Positions 34,079 to 42,280 of a stretch of 64,000 bases of DNA are shown one piece after another. Within the stretch, counting starts at the first letter, position 1. Each line of letters starts with the position of its first letter. A program made the position numbers and the translations under genes. The stretch is from Phycisphaeraceae bacterium. GTDB lineage: Bacteria; Planctomycetota; Phycisphaerae; Phycisphaerales; Phycisphaeraceae. The notes beneath the pieces were generated by a model that searched no databases, had not been told where the DNA came from, and saw only the letters and a program-made list of their open reading frames with translations. Location: contig JADZCD010000010.1 of assembly GCA_020851735.1 (NCBI GenBank), positions 1-64,000 of the forward strand, given 5' to 3'.

Positions 34079-36160
34079 ATGGTTGAGTACGTGCAGGGCG
34101 AAGAGCGCGGCGAGGCGTGGTTGAAGAAGGCTTGTGATCCGTGGGTGGTGGGGACGGCGGATTTCAGGGAGGCGGGGCATCAGGATGCGTGGCTGGGGGA
34201 TGGGTTGGTGGGTCAGCGGGTGGGGCGGGGCGGGCCGGTGGAGGGCTTGGCGGCGGCGGAAGCGTGCATGATCCACGGGCTGTGGGGCGAGGATGCGCTG
34301 TTGCATCCGCCGCGGTGGTGCGGATTGAGGTTGCGCGTGGGCGGGCAGGAATACTCTCTGAGCGCGGGGGAACACGAGGGATTTTCCCAGCAGTTGGACC
34401 TGCGTAAAGCGGAGTTAACCAATCTGGATCGCTGGCACGTCGGCGGGCGGACGATGCAACTAAGGACGGTGGTGTTTTTGGCGCGCTCGCGGCCGGGGGT
34501 GGGCCTGATCGAGGTGGAATTGCGGGCGGATGGGCTGATGGAGGTGACGCTGGAAGATGAATTGGACGCGGAGGGGACGGCGAGCAACGGGCCTTGGACT
34601 TGGGAGGTGCGGGAGGGCGAGATCGTCGCGGGGGCGGCGGAGATGGGGCTGACCCGGCACAAACTGGCGATGGCGGGGGGCGTGTTTTTCCTGGGTGGAC
34701 AGGAGTGGGATCAGCGGCGCGTGGAGGTAGCCATTGAACGCGGGCGGGCGGTGCGGCAAGTGACGTGGCGGGCACAAGCGGGGCGGACGTATCGCGTGGG
34801 TAAGGCGGTGGCGCTGGTGTGCCCGGCGGCGTGGCGGGAGAAGGAGGGGGAAACCAGGCAGCTAAGCGCGCAAGCGGCGCAGCGTGTGCGTGCGGCGGGA
34901 GAAGAGTGGGAGCAAGTTCGTCGGGAGCATGAGCGGGCGTGGGCGGAGTTGTGGCAGAGTCGGGTGGAGATTGAGGGCTTGCCGCGGCTGCAGCAGTTGG
35001 TGAATGCGGCGCTGTATCAGCTTTACGGGATGCTGCGTCCGGGGGTGGCGTGGTCGGTGGGGCCGACGGGCATCAGCGGGCCAAGCTGGGGAGGCAGAGT
35101 GTTTTGGGACGCGGATTTGTGGGTGTTTCCGGGGCTGGCGCTGTTGCAGCCGGAGCTGGCCAAGTCGATTGTGGAATATCGCTGGCACACGCTGGAGGGG
35201 GCTAAACGGAACGCGGTGAAGGATGGTTACGCCGGGGCGCTGTTCGCCTGGGAAAGTGCGGAGACGGGGGAGGAGAAGATTCCCGCGCAGCATTATCCGG
35301 TGCACGAGCAGAGGCACGTGAACTCGGACGTGGCGCTGGCGCAATATCAATACGTGCTGATCAGCGGGGATGAAACGTACCTGAAGGAAAGGGCCCTGCC
35401 GGTGATTCTGGAAGCGGCCCGCTTCTGGGCGAGCCGGGTGAAGTTCAACGCGGAGAAGGAGCGCTACGAGCTGCCGCGGATGTTTTGTGCCGATGAATTC
35501 GCGGGCATACGCGACAACAACGCGTTTACGAATTACTCAGCCGTGGTGACGCTGGGCAACGCGATCAAGCTTTGTCGGAAGCTGGGGCTGGAGTATCCGG
35601 CTTTGTGGCAGGACATCATGGCGCGGATGTATTACCCGTGGGACCAGGAGAATCAGCGGTATATCGAGTTTGACGGGTACAAGGGCCAGACGATCAAGCA
35701 GGCGGACACGGTGCTGATGATTTATCCGTATCAGATGCCGATGAGCGACGCGGTGAAAGCGAACGTGGTGGATTACTACCGGACGAAATATCCGCCGGGG
35801 CACATCATGATGGCGTCGGCGATCGATGGAATTGTGGACTGCGAATTGGGGCGAACGGAGCGGGCGTGGGAGGCGATGTTGGACCTGTTGCCGCATTTTC
35901 GCGGGCCGTTTTGGCTGGTTTCCGAGCAGCCGACGAACTCGTGCATCAGTTTTGTGACGGGGTTAGGAGGGTTTCTGCAATTGCTGATCCACGGTTTCGG
36001 CGGGGTGCGCGTGGGCGAAGAGGGCTTGGCCGCGCGGCCGTGTTTGCCGGGGGGGATTAAGAGCCTGAGGATTCACGGGATTCACTTTGGGGGTAAGAGG
36101 ATGGAGTTGGAGATTCAGAGGGACACGGCAGGCCAGGCGAGGGTGGAAGTACACGGGTAG
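34079..36160 (+). CDS. Glycoside hydrolase/phosphorylase family 65
   Basis: 693 residues, ATG after GGCGAGGAGAGA. GH65 enzymes cleave alpha-glucosides of trehalose, kojibiose or similar type by hydrolysis or phosphorolysis. The N-terminal beta-sandwich (about 1-270) precedes an (alpha/alpha)6 barrel. The conserved barrel block is GGRVFWDADLWVFPGLALLQP near residues 340-360. The acid block is CADEFAGIRDNNAFTNY (near 472-488), matching the PDEY-H-x-DNNAYTN signature with the catalytic Glu; QADTVLMIYPYQMP follows. The C-terminal beta domain is short. It is cytoplasmic (no signal). The related phosphorylase GH130 lies 190 bases downstream on the other strand, so both may act on short oligosaccharides. 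Exact substrate not assigned. Confidence 0.88.
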   Translation: MVEYVQGEERGEAWLKKACDPWVVGTADFREAGHQDAWLGDGLVGQRVGRGGPVEGLAAAEACMIHGLWGEDALLHPPRWCGLRLRVGGQEYSLSAGEHEGFSQQLDLRKAELTNLDRWHVGGRTMQLRTVVFLARSRPGVGLIEVELRADGLMEVTLEDELDAEGTASNGPWTWEVREGEIVAGAAEMGLTRHKLAMAGGVFFLGGQEWDQRRVEVAIERGRAVRQVTWRAQAGRTYRVGKAVALVCPAAWREKEGETRQLSAQAAQRVRAAGEEWEQVRREHERAWAELWQSRVEIEGLPRLQQLVNAALYQLYGMLRPGVAWSVGPTGISGPSWGGRVFWDADLWVFPGLALLQPELAKSIVEYRWHTLEGAKRNAVKDGYAGALFAWESAETGEEKIPAQHYPVHEQRHVNSDVALAQYQYVLISGDETYLKERALPVILEAARFWASRVKFNAEKERYELPRMFCADEFAGIRDNNAFTNYSAVVTLGNAIKLCRKLGLEYPALWQDIMARMYYPWDQENQRYIEFDGYKGQTIKQADTVLMIYPYQMPMSDAVKANVVDYYRTKYPPGHIMMASAIDGIVDCELGRTERAWEAMLDLLPHFRGPFWLVSEQPTNSCISFVTGLGGFLQLLIHGFGGVRVGEEGLAARPCLPGGIKSLRIHGIHFGGKRMELEIQRDTAGQARVEVHG

Positions 36161-36193
36161 TTGTAGCACGCCGTTCTTTCGGGTTTCGGGGGG

Positions 36194-36229
36194 AACACAC
36201 AGCAGCAAGAGCCTGCTGTGTGGCACCCA
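36194..36229 (+). repeat. Hairpin repeat family D
   Basis: Arms CACACAGCAG and CTGCTGTGTG around a CAAGAGC-type tip, followed by GCACCC. Lies 35 bases after the GH65 gene. Confidence 0.87.
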
Positions 36230-36269
36230 TTCCGGGGGCCGGGTTCCGAGGGGGGGATTATCCAAGGCG

Positions 36270-36296
36270 TGCCCAGGGAAGGAATCCCTGGGCTTT
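36270..36296 (+). repeat. Hairpin repeat family C
   Basis: Arms GCCCAGGGA and TCCCTGGGC around AGGAA, followed by TTTT. It lies after GH65 and could terminate it. Confidence 0.85.
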
Positions 36297-36352
36297 TCGA
36301 GCGCCAATGCCTGATTTCTACGTATCAACTCCTAATTCCTAACTCCCAACTC

Positions 36353-37423
36353 CTAACTCCTCTTCTTCACGCCCAACTCTTGGAGCAGATCGGCGACGGT
36401 GGTGGTGGCCAGGGACAGGGTGCGGTCGCCCGAGCCGTAGTAGATCCAGACTTTGCCGTCAGCGTCGACGATCTGGCCGTTGGAGAAGACGATGCCGTCG
36501 TCGGTGGGGCCGCCTTCGTAGGGGGTCTTGGGACTGAGGATCGGCTGGGCGGTGCGGGCCAGGACGCGGGCGGGGTTTTTCAGGTCCAGGAGGATGGCGC
36601 CTAAGGAATAGGTGCCGTGGGCCTGGTAGTTGCGCTTGCCGTGGTAGATCACCAGCCAGCCCTGGGGTGTTTTGATGGGTGTGCCGGTGGCGCCCACGCG
36701 TCCGGCGTCCCAGCGCCCGGGGCGATTGTCGATTAAGTGCTGGTGTCCGCCCCAGTGCAGGAGATCGGGCGAGCGCATCACCCACATCTCCGGCCCGCCC
36801 GTCCAGCGGCTGGGGCGCTGCAGGGCGTAGTAATAGCGGCCGATTTTTTGCGGGAAAATGGCGATGTTGCGATTCTCGCAGGGCATGATGCACCCGTGAC
36901 GGCGGAAGGTTTTAAAGTCGCGGGTGCTGGCTAAGGACGTGGACACGCCGTGGATCGAGACCGAGGAGTAGTTGATGTAATAGGTGGAGCCCAAGCGCAC
37001 CACGCGGGCGTCTTCGATGTCGCTGGCTTCCAGCGGGCCCTGGGCGGTGAAGGTGGGTTTGGGGTCGACGGAAAAGTGAATGCCGTCATCGCTGCGGGCC
37101 AGGCGCAGGTGCGAGACGTGGGTGAGGTAGAACAGCCGGCCCTTATAGATCATTTCGCCATCGATGCGGTAGTGAGGATCGGTTTCGGAAATGTATTTGA
37201 CCTTGACCTGATAGCGGCCATTGACGGTGTCGGTTGATAAGAGCGGCGCGTGCCCGGGTTTTTGCAGGGCTGGCTCCTCGGACACGCGCAGGAGCAGGCA
37301 AATCTGCTTGCGGAAGCGAAAGGGGGCGCCGTTGAATACGCGCGTGACGCGCAGACGCGGGCTGGAGGGGGTGACGTCCTGCGGGCGGAGGATGGGGTTG
37401 TGGGGGTGGCGGAGGATGTTCAT
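36353..37423 (-). CDS. Glycoside phosphorylase family 130
   Basis: 356 residues, ATG after AGGA. GH130 enzymes are five-bladed beta-propellers that phosphorolyse beta-mannosides. Blades are visible as NPILRPQDV, the RVFNGAPFRFRKQICLLLRVSEE block, HLRLARSDDGIHF, and the EASDIEDARVVRLGSTYYINYSSVS block with the conserved E-D-A-R motif. Later MWVMRSPDLLHWGGH and GRVGATGTPIKTPQGWLVIYHGK complete the fold. No signal peptide, so cytoplasmic. It shares the strand with the SGNH hydrolase gene, whose 3' end lies 17 bases before the ATG, so the two are likely one transcript. beta-Mannoside substrate is inferred from family. Confidence 0.9.
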   Translation of the reverse strand: MNILRHPHNPILRPQDVTPSSPRLRVTRVFNGAPFRFRKQICLLLRVSEEPALQKPGHAPLLSTDTVNGRYQVKVKYISETDPHYRIDGEMIYKGRLFYLTHVSHLRLARSDDGIHFSVDPKPTFTAQGPLEASDIEDARVVRLGSTYYINYSSVSIHGVSTSLASTRDFKTFRRHGCIMPCENRNIAIFPQKIGRYYYALQRPSRWTGGPEMWVMRSPDLLHWGGHQHLIDNRPGRWDAGRVGATGTPIKTPQGWLVIYHGKRNYQAHGTYSLGAILLDLKNPARVLARTAQPILSPKTPYEGGPTDDGIVFSNGQIVDADGKVWIYYGSGDRTLSLATTTVADLLQELGVKKRS

Positions 37424-37440
37424 GGGCGGGGTCCTGCTTG

Positions 37441-38055
37441 TCAGCGGGCCAGGGCCAAGAGGTGCCCGGCGATGAAGGCGGCCTGGAGTTGGCGCACGGG
37501 AGGAAGGAAGTGGATGTGGTCTTCGTAGAGGGGTTGATTTAGGCGCAGGGAGAATTCGTAGAGGTCGATGGTGGGCAGGTTGGCTTGGGCGACCAGTTCG
37601 TCGGCGATCTGGTTATAGGTTTGCACGTGGCGGTTGTAGCGGATGAATCCGGGGGCGTGGCGGACGTTGTGCTGCTGGTCGTCGACGGGGGTGGTGCGGA
37701 CCCAGACGACGCGGCGGGCGAGGGCGGAGGCTTGGGCGAGGATGGTTTTCAGGTTGGCCCGATATTGATCGGGAGGAACCTGGAGGGATTCGGCAGGAGG
37801 AGTGATTTTTACGTCGTGCAGGCCGCAGTTTAGGAGCAGGCAGTCGGGACGGAGTTGGCGGGCCTGCATCTGGGATAAATATTCCAGCACGCAGGCGGAG
37901 TCGCCGCCGTTGAGGCGCGGGTCGGTGATTTCCAGTTCGCCCCGTTCGCTGCCTTTGCGCTGGTAACGCCAGGAGGGCCCAAGCAAAGCTTGCAGGAACG
38001 GGCCGTAGTGGATGGAGATGCTGTCGCCGAGGACGAAGAGCAATGGAGGCTGCAT
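37441..38055 (-). CDS. SGNH/GDSL hydrolase
   Basis: 204 residues. GDSL esterases remove acyl groups from carbohydrates or lipids. The block I nucleophile motif is FVLGDSIS (about 7-14, Ser12). Block III-like NCGLHDVK (about 76-83) supplies the oxyanion Asn. The C-terminal DHIHFLPP (near 180) supplies the Asp/His pair. No signal peptide. It is directly upstream of the GH130 gene, suggesting removal of acyl groups from the oligosaccharide that the phosphorylase then uses; that is inference from position. No Shine-Dalgarno is visible. Confidence 0.88.
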   Translation of the reverse strand: MQPPLLFVLGDSISIHYGPFLQALLGPSWRYQRKGSERGELEITDPRLNGGDSACVLEYLSQMQARQLRPDCLLLNCGLHDVKITPPAESLQVPPDQYRANLKTILAQASALARRVVWVRTTPVDDQQHNVRHAPGFIRYNRHVQTYNQIADELVAQANLPTIDLYEFSLRLNQPLYEDHIHFLPPVRQLQAAFIAGHLLALAR

Positions 38056-38173
38056 GGGGAGACCCGCGTGGAGGCGTGCGTGGGAGGTCCGAAAGACTGG
38101 GGAGCATGATACCCGCGGGGGGGGCGGGGGCGAGGAGCGTGTGGGGGGTGGGGAGGGGATGAACGGTTAGACG

Positions 38174-38201
38174 AGCCCAGGGATTTTTTCCCTGGGCTTT
38201 A
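38174..38201 (+). repeat. Hairpin repeat family C
   Basis: Arms GCCCAGGGA and TCCCTGGGC around TTTTT, followed by TTTA, upstream of the divergent SGNH gene. Confidence 0.86.
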
Positions 38202-38228
38202 TCAAGGCAGTTAAGGCCGTTCGGGGAT

Positions 38229-38256
38229 GCACCCGCGGATTCCATCCGTGGGCTTG
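38229..38256 (+). repeat. Hairpin repeat family B, inverted, variant
   Basis: Arms CCCGCGGAT and ATCCGTGGG around TCC; the G opposite T forms a wobble pair instead of A-T. Same orientation as 30030. Confidence 0.84.
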
Positions 38257-38434
38257 GGCGGGGGATGCACGATCGCCAGATTGCCCAATTTTGCCAAGTT
38301 TCCCGCAGCTGGATGCGCGGGGGGATCGCCAGCACGTTGGGTGATCGAAAATCGTTGACAGGTCCGCACGAGAAGAGATACACTCGTTAAATAAGAGGTT
38401 TGACGGTTATGAAGGTTGCCCCAGGAGGTGGCGG

Positions 38435-38983
38435 ATGAATCTGTCTAGAAAATCGGCTGTTTCGAGTCTGCTGGTGTTTTCGCTCTTGGCCAGTCACGCA
38501 TCCGCGAACGTTATCCGGGAGTACCAGGGGGTGGGCGTGAGCAACAATCTTTGGAAGCTGCCGGTGCTGCTGACTGGGTGGGAGAACATCAACGAGGTGA
38601 CTTTGATCGTCAACGCTTACGAATCCCTGAATAACAATCGCGGCGATCGGTTCTACTACTGGGAATCCAGCTCGCAGCCGGGCTGGGAATGGACGACGAT
38701 GTTGACCTTGTCGGTCACGGGAACTTACGTCGACAACGTGCGGTATTTGACGGGGCAGGGGGCGTTCACGGACGAATTGTTCAGCACGGGCTTGTCGTTT
38801 TGCCAAGGTCAGCGTGATGAGCTGGGGCACATCGCGTCGATTCGCCTGATCGTGGATTCCGATACGGATTACGCGGTGATCGCGGTTCCCGAGCCGTCGT
38901 CCTTGGCGGTGCTCAGCAGTGTGGTCGTGGGCCTGCTGGCTACGGGGCGGACGAGGGCGCGAGGCGTTTTTCGTCGCGTTTAA
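38435..38983 (+). CDS. PEP-CTERM sorted secreted protein
   Basis: 182 residues, ATG after AGGAGG. A signal peptide (KSAVSSLLVFSLLASHASA) is followed by a beta-rich domain of about 120 residues beginning NVIREYQGVGVSNNLWKLP. It ends with VPEPSSLAVLSSVVVGLLATGRTRARG, a PEP-CTERM tag whose positive tail is a little weaker than in the other two PEP-CTERM proteins here. Function unknown. The gene stands alone, with repeat-rich DNA on both sides. Confidence 0.87.
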   Translation: MNLSRKSAVSSLLVFSLLASHASANVIREYQGVGVSNNLWKLPVLLTGWENINEVTLIVNAYESLNNNRGDRFYYWESSSQPGWEWTTMLTLSVTGTYVDNVRYLTGQGAFTDELFSTGLSFCQGQRDELGHIASIRLIVDSDTDYAVIAVPEPSSLAVLSSVVVGLLATGRTRARGVFRRV

Positions 38984-39027
38984 CCGGTTGACTTGGTGAC
39001 GGCAGGCAAGGGAGATGGAAGATAGAC

Positions 39028-39060
39028 CAACCGCAGGCTTCGGCCCGCGGCTGTTTTTTT
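39028..39060 (+). repeat. Hairpin repeat family F
   Basis: Arms CCGCAGGC and GCCCGCGG-type around TTCG, preceded by AA and followed by CTG and a T-run. The second copy is at 41105. The T-run would give terminator form for the preceding PEP-CTERM gene. Confidence 0.78.
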
Positions 39061-39110
39061 GGGGGGCAGGCGGTTGGGGAACGGCACTTGCCGCATGCGG
39101 GCTATATAGG

Positions 39111-39168
39111 TCGCTTCCGGGGACGGGGGTATGGCTTCCGGGGGGTCACTTCCGGGGGGCACTTCCGG
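39111..39168 (+). repeat. Array of ACTTCCGGGG words
   Basis: Four G-rich units, two with ACTTCCGGGGGG, separated by short GC- or TA-containing spacers. Confidence 0.82.
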
Positions 39169-39252
39169 GGGGTGCGGCTTCAGATCGTGATGCTATAATC
39201 GTTTAAGACAGCGGCGGGGGAACGAATACTGCCGCCATTCTGAGGTTTCGCT

Positions 39253-40008
39253 ATGGCCACCAGCTTTGGGGCGCTCTGCACCGATTTCTATATCAATCAA
39301 AAGCTTGCGGTGAAAATGGACCTTCCATACGACCGCGAGACGATTTTGCATTTGTTTGAGCGGGTGCGGAAGAGCGAGCCGTCGATGGATCGTTTCCGCA
39401 GGTATGACAACGAGTTAGCTCTCGAATCAGGCCGGCGGGAAGCGGAATATAAGTGGTTGGCGCTGCGGCAGAACAGCATTCGCACGGGTCATGTGAACCC
39501 GGAGTCGATGGAGGCGGCGTACCGCTTTCACAAGCTGATTCTGGAGATTGTGCCGTTTCACCTGAGCATCAGCCCGTTGGACGTGGATTATCTGGATTTG
39601 ATGTTCGGGTTTGACCTGGAATGCAACGACAACCACGACCGGGTGGTTTATGACGCGCTTTTGGCGGAGTCGCCTTTGGCGAATCTGGCCAACCTGCCGG
39701 GGTATCCGGAGGCGAAGCTGCTGGACGTGCAGCCGGTGGTGGGGCTGGCGCTGGACCGGCGGGGGGAGACGCAGGCGTATTTTGAGGTTAAGACGCGGGC
39801 GCGTGGGCGGCGGGGGCAGGTTTCGCGTTCGCGGCCGGAGCCGATCAGCATTCTGCTGACGGTGCGGAAGTATGGGCCGGTGGAGTCGGTGGAGGAGTTA
39901 AAGAACCTCTGCGACATCATCGCGGAACAGGCGGAACGGCTGGCGTCGGATCGGCTGGTGCCGGATCTGCTGACGCCGATCGCGCGGCAGATCACCAGCA
40001 GTGCGTGA
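39253..40008 (+). CDS. Conserved planctomycete protein, function unknown
   Basis: 251 residues, ATG after GAGG. The N-terminus ATSFGALCTDFYINQKLAVKMDLP and the block VRKSEPSMDRFRRYDNELALES are ones I recall from proteins widespread in Planctomycetes. The chain is a mixed alpha/beta domain (with FHLSISPLDVDYLDLMFGFDLEC near residues 100-122) and has no signal peptide or known catalytic motif. The last 60 residues look like a helical tail. It stands alone between repeat-rich stretches. Confidence 0.75.
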   Translation: MATSFGALCTDFYINQKLAVKMDLPYDRETILHLFERVRKSEPSMDRFRRYDNELALESGRREAEYKWLALRQNSIRTGHVNPESMEAAYRFHKLILEIVPFHLSISPLDVDYLDLMFGFDLECNDNHDRVVYDALLAESPLANLANLPGYPEAKLLDVQPVVGLALDRRGETQAYFEVKTRARGRRGQVSRSRPEPISILLTVRKYGPVESVEELKNLCDIIAEQAERLASDRLVPDLLTPIARQITSSA

Positions 40009-40118
40009 GGGGAGGGGGTTAGGGGTTAGGGGTTGGGGGAGACGGCAAAACTATAGCTAGCTTGTTTGAGATACCCGCGGCTTCCGCTGGGGCTTTGGTT
40101 GCTTTTGTGAGGGGGGCA

Positions 40119-40877
40119 TCAATTCGTCGGCGGTTTTTGTGCGAAGGCCAGGAGGGTGGAGCGGAAGACGGGCGGGAGCAGGCGATGGACGACGGCGCCT
40201 AAGCGATAGAGCAGGGGGGAAAAGCGCAGGTAGTTGGGTTCACTTTCCACGGTATAGACGGCGCAGGTCCAGCCCTGCTGGCGGAGGAAGCGGCGCATGG
40301 CGCGACGGGTGTTGCATTTGTAGACGGTGGGGAAGACGTCGCGGCCGGCCTTTTTCTGGTAGGCGACGGAGAGCACGCGGGCGTGGTAGCGATTGGGCGT
40401 GCAGCGGGAAATGATGGCGATGTAGCTATAGGCGTTGGGGGTGCGGAAGCACAGATACCCGCCGGGCTTTAAGACACGGTTGGCTTCGGCGAAGAACAGG
40501 GCGGGGTCGTTAACGTGTTCCAGGACGTAGTCGGCATAGACAAGGTTGACCGAGGCGTCTGCCACGGGCCAGCGGCGGACGTCGGAGATCAAGTGGAATT
40601 CGGTGATGTAGGGATTGGTCTGAGCTTCGGTATCCACGTCGATGCCGACGACGCGGCGGTTTTGCCCGCGGAAGTCCTGCAAAGCGCGGCGGTAGGCGCA
40701 GGGATCGTCCATGCGTTTGCCGCGGCCGCAGCCTACGTCCAGGACGACGTCATCGGGGCCAAGCAGGGCCTGGACGCGGGTGCCGAAGTGAACGGTGGCG
40801 TCAAAACGCGAAAAGCCGCCGAAGCGGTGTTCGGGGTAGACCTTTTGGATGGTGGGAACTGAGCTGGGGGCGGACAT
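40119..40877 (-). CDS. Class I SAM-dependent methyltransferase
   Basis: 252 residues from the ATG at 40877, which follows AAGGAAAG; a longer frame from 41138 is less likely. The Rossmann SAM loop is VVLDVGCGRGKRMDD (near residues 35-50), then VVGIDVDTEAQ. Motif IV is VNLVYADYVLEHVNDPALFFAEANRVLKPGGYLCFRTPN. These are typical of Methyltransf_11/UbiE-like enzymes. Helices after it (SPLLYRLGAVVHRLLPPVF) look like a small amphipathic cap or membrane-proximal region. The acceptor cannot be inferred. No operon partner. Confidence 0.9.
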   Translation of the reverse strand: MSAPSSVPTIQKVYPEHRFGGFSRFDATVHFGTRVQALLGPDDVVLDVGCGRGKRMDDPCAYRRALQDFRGQNRRVVGIDVDTEAQTNPYITEFHLISDVRRWPVADASVNLVYADYVLEHVNDPALFFAEANRVLKPGGYLCFRTPNAYSYIAIISRCTPNRYHARVLSVAYQKKAGRDVFPTVYKCNTRRAMRRFLRQQGWTCAVYTVESEPNYLRFSPLLYRLGAVVHRLLPPVFRSTLLAFAQKPPTN

Positions 40878-41104
40878 GGGTGAGCTTTCCTTGCGATCAA
40901 CGCTGTGGAACGAAGCGAGCTTGGTTGTTTCGCGGAGTGAGACGTGAAAAACAATCAGGCCCGCAGGAGCCGGGACGGCCCATGGCTTGGTGGCGGTCGA
41001 AAAACCGGCAGGGGGCATCTTATCGCACGGGGGGCATGGATCAAAGTGGATTGGAGGCGGGAAGGGCGTGGGGGGGGGAGTGTGGGGCGGAGAACTTGGA
41101 GAGT

Positions 41105-41137
41105 CTAACTGCGGGCTTCTGCCCGCAGCTATTTTCA
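41105..41137 (+). repeat. Hairpin repeat family F
   Basis: Arms CTGCGGGC and GCCCGCAG around TTCT, preceded by AA and followed by CTATTTTC; same layout as 39028, with both arms changed together at several positions. Confidence 0.8.
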
Positions 41138-41223
41138 TGTGGTAATCGATCTTCCCGTGGCGTGGATCTGCGTAGGCCGATCGGGGGCATTTTCAGGGGG
41201 GATTCCGGGGGTGGGGGTGGAGA

Positions 41224-41252
41224 CGTACCCCCCGGCGGAGCCGGGGGCTGAA
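41224..41252 (+). repeat. Hairpin repeat family E, inverted
   Basis: Arms CCCCCCGGC and GCCGGGGGC around GGA, preceded by CGTA and followed by TGA; the reverse complement of the copy at 11906. Confidence 0.82.
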
Positions 41253-41327
41253 CGGTGCGCGCGTTATTTTCCCGGGGGGAGTGCGGGGGAAGCGGGAAAG
41301 ACAGCACCCAGCTCACGAAGGAGATGA

Positions 41328-41356
41328 ACGCGGCGATCTTCGATCGCCCGCTAAAC
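41328..41356 (+). repeat. Hairpin repeat family A, inverted
   Basis: Arms GGCGATC and GATCGCC around TTC, followed by GCTAAAC. The loop differs from 33949 by one base. Confidence 0.88.
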
Positions 41357-41412
41357 GGGACGAGAAGTTATCGGGGAATGCTTTTGGGAGTGATAGTCCT
41401 GAAAACAGAGCA

Positions 41413-41442
41413 TTTCCCAGGGCCTGGAGGCCCTGGGCTTTG
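41413..41442 (+). repeat. Hairpin repeat family C, stem variant
   Basis: Arms CCCAGGGCC and GGCCCTGGG around TGGA, followed by CTTTG. Nearly identical to 33876; both lie close to a family A copy. Confidence 0.84.
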
Positions 41443-41464
41443 GGAAGACAAACGAAGGGAAATT

Positions 41465-41516
41465 TCGGGGGGACTTCCGGGGGGGACTTCCACTTCCGGG
41501 GGCGGGGGTTCCGGGG
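41465..41516 (+). repeat. Array of ACTTCCGGGG words
   Basis: Three or four G-rich units ending in the last bases before the dut stop codon. The dut 3' end abuts the array. Confidence 0.8.
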
Positions 41517-41517
41517 G

Positions 41518-41988
41518 TTAGTGGCCGGTGTGGCCGAAGCCGCCTTGGCCGCGGCGGGTGGGGGGAAGCTCGTCGACCTGGACCCATTGCACTTTGGGGA
41601 CGGGCTTGATGATCAATTGGGCGATGCGCATGCCGCGTTGGATGGTGAAGGGTTCGGCCCCGAGGTTGATTAAGAGGATTTTGACTTCGCCGCGATAGTC
41701 GGCGTCGATGGTGCCGGGGGAATTAAGGGCGGTGACGCCGTGTTTGGCGGCCAGGCCGGAGCGGGGGCGGATCTGGGCTTCAAAACCTTCGGGGACGGCG
41801 AGGGAAAAACCGGCCGGCACGAGGGCGAATTTGCCGGGGGCGATGACCAGGGGTTGCTCGGCGGGGACGGCGGCGTGGACGTCCATGCCGGCGGCGTGAT
41901 CGCTCTGGTAAGCGGGCAGGGGGACGTCGGGGTTGTGAGGCAGACGTTGAATGGCGATCTGCAGAGTGTTGGCGGTGGCGGTGGTCAT
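41518..41988 (-). CDS. dut: Deoxyuridine 5'-triphosphate nucleotidohydrolase
   Basis: 156 residues. dUTPase hydrolyses dUTP to dUMP and pyrophosphate, preventing uracil incorporation. All five motifs are present: AGMDVHA (33-39), [10 protein letters not shown] (75-84), the [17 protein letters not shown] block, the RGMRIAQL block (near 118-125) and the C-terminal arm [10 protein letters not shown]. Length and trimeric fold are normal. AGGAG lies further from the ATG than usual. The gene's 3' end touches a G-rich array. Function is secure. Confidence 0.97.
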   Translation of the reverse strand: MTTATANTLQIAIQRLPHNPDVPLPAYQSDHAAGMDVHAAVPAEQPLVIAPGKFALVPAGFSLAVPEGFEAQIRPRSGLAAKHGVTALNSPGTIDADYRGEVKILLINLGAEPFTIQRGMRIAQLIIKPVPKVQWVQVDELPPTRRGQGGFGHTGH

Positions 41989-42070
41989 GGTGGTCTGCGT
42001 CTCCTAAGGAGTGAGCGGCACGGGCAATCATACGCGGGAGAGGGGGGGCGGAGAAGATTTGGGGTCTGGG

Positions 42071-42177
42071 GTAGAGGGTAGAGGGTAGAGGGTAGAGGGT
42101 AGAGGGTAGAGGGTAGAGGGTAGAGGGTAGAGGGTAGAGGGTAGAGGGTAGAGGGTAGAGGGTAGAGGGTAGAGGGG
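42071..42177 (+). repeat. Tandem heptamer GTAGAGG, about 15 copies
   Basis: A near-perfect period-7 array. Each unit juncture gives GGG spaced by TAGA, so many overlapping G-quadruplex motifs are possible on the plus strand. Copy number invites slippage and could differ between strains. Confidence 0.92.
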
Positions 42178-42280
42178 AAGATTCTATGTGGCAGGGTTAA
42201 TTTGGACGCTGCCGACAGATGTGAGTTTGGACCAGCGACTACGTTCTATTAGCGGCTGGCCCAGAGGATAGAACATTATC

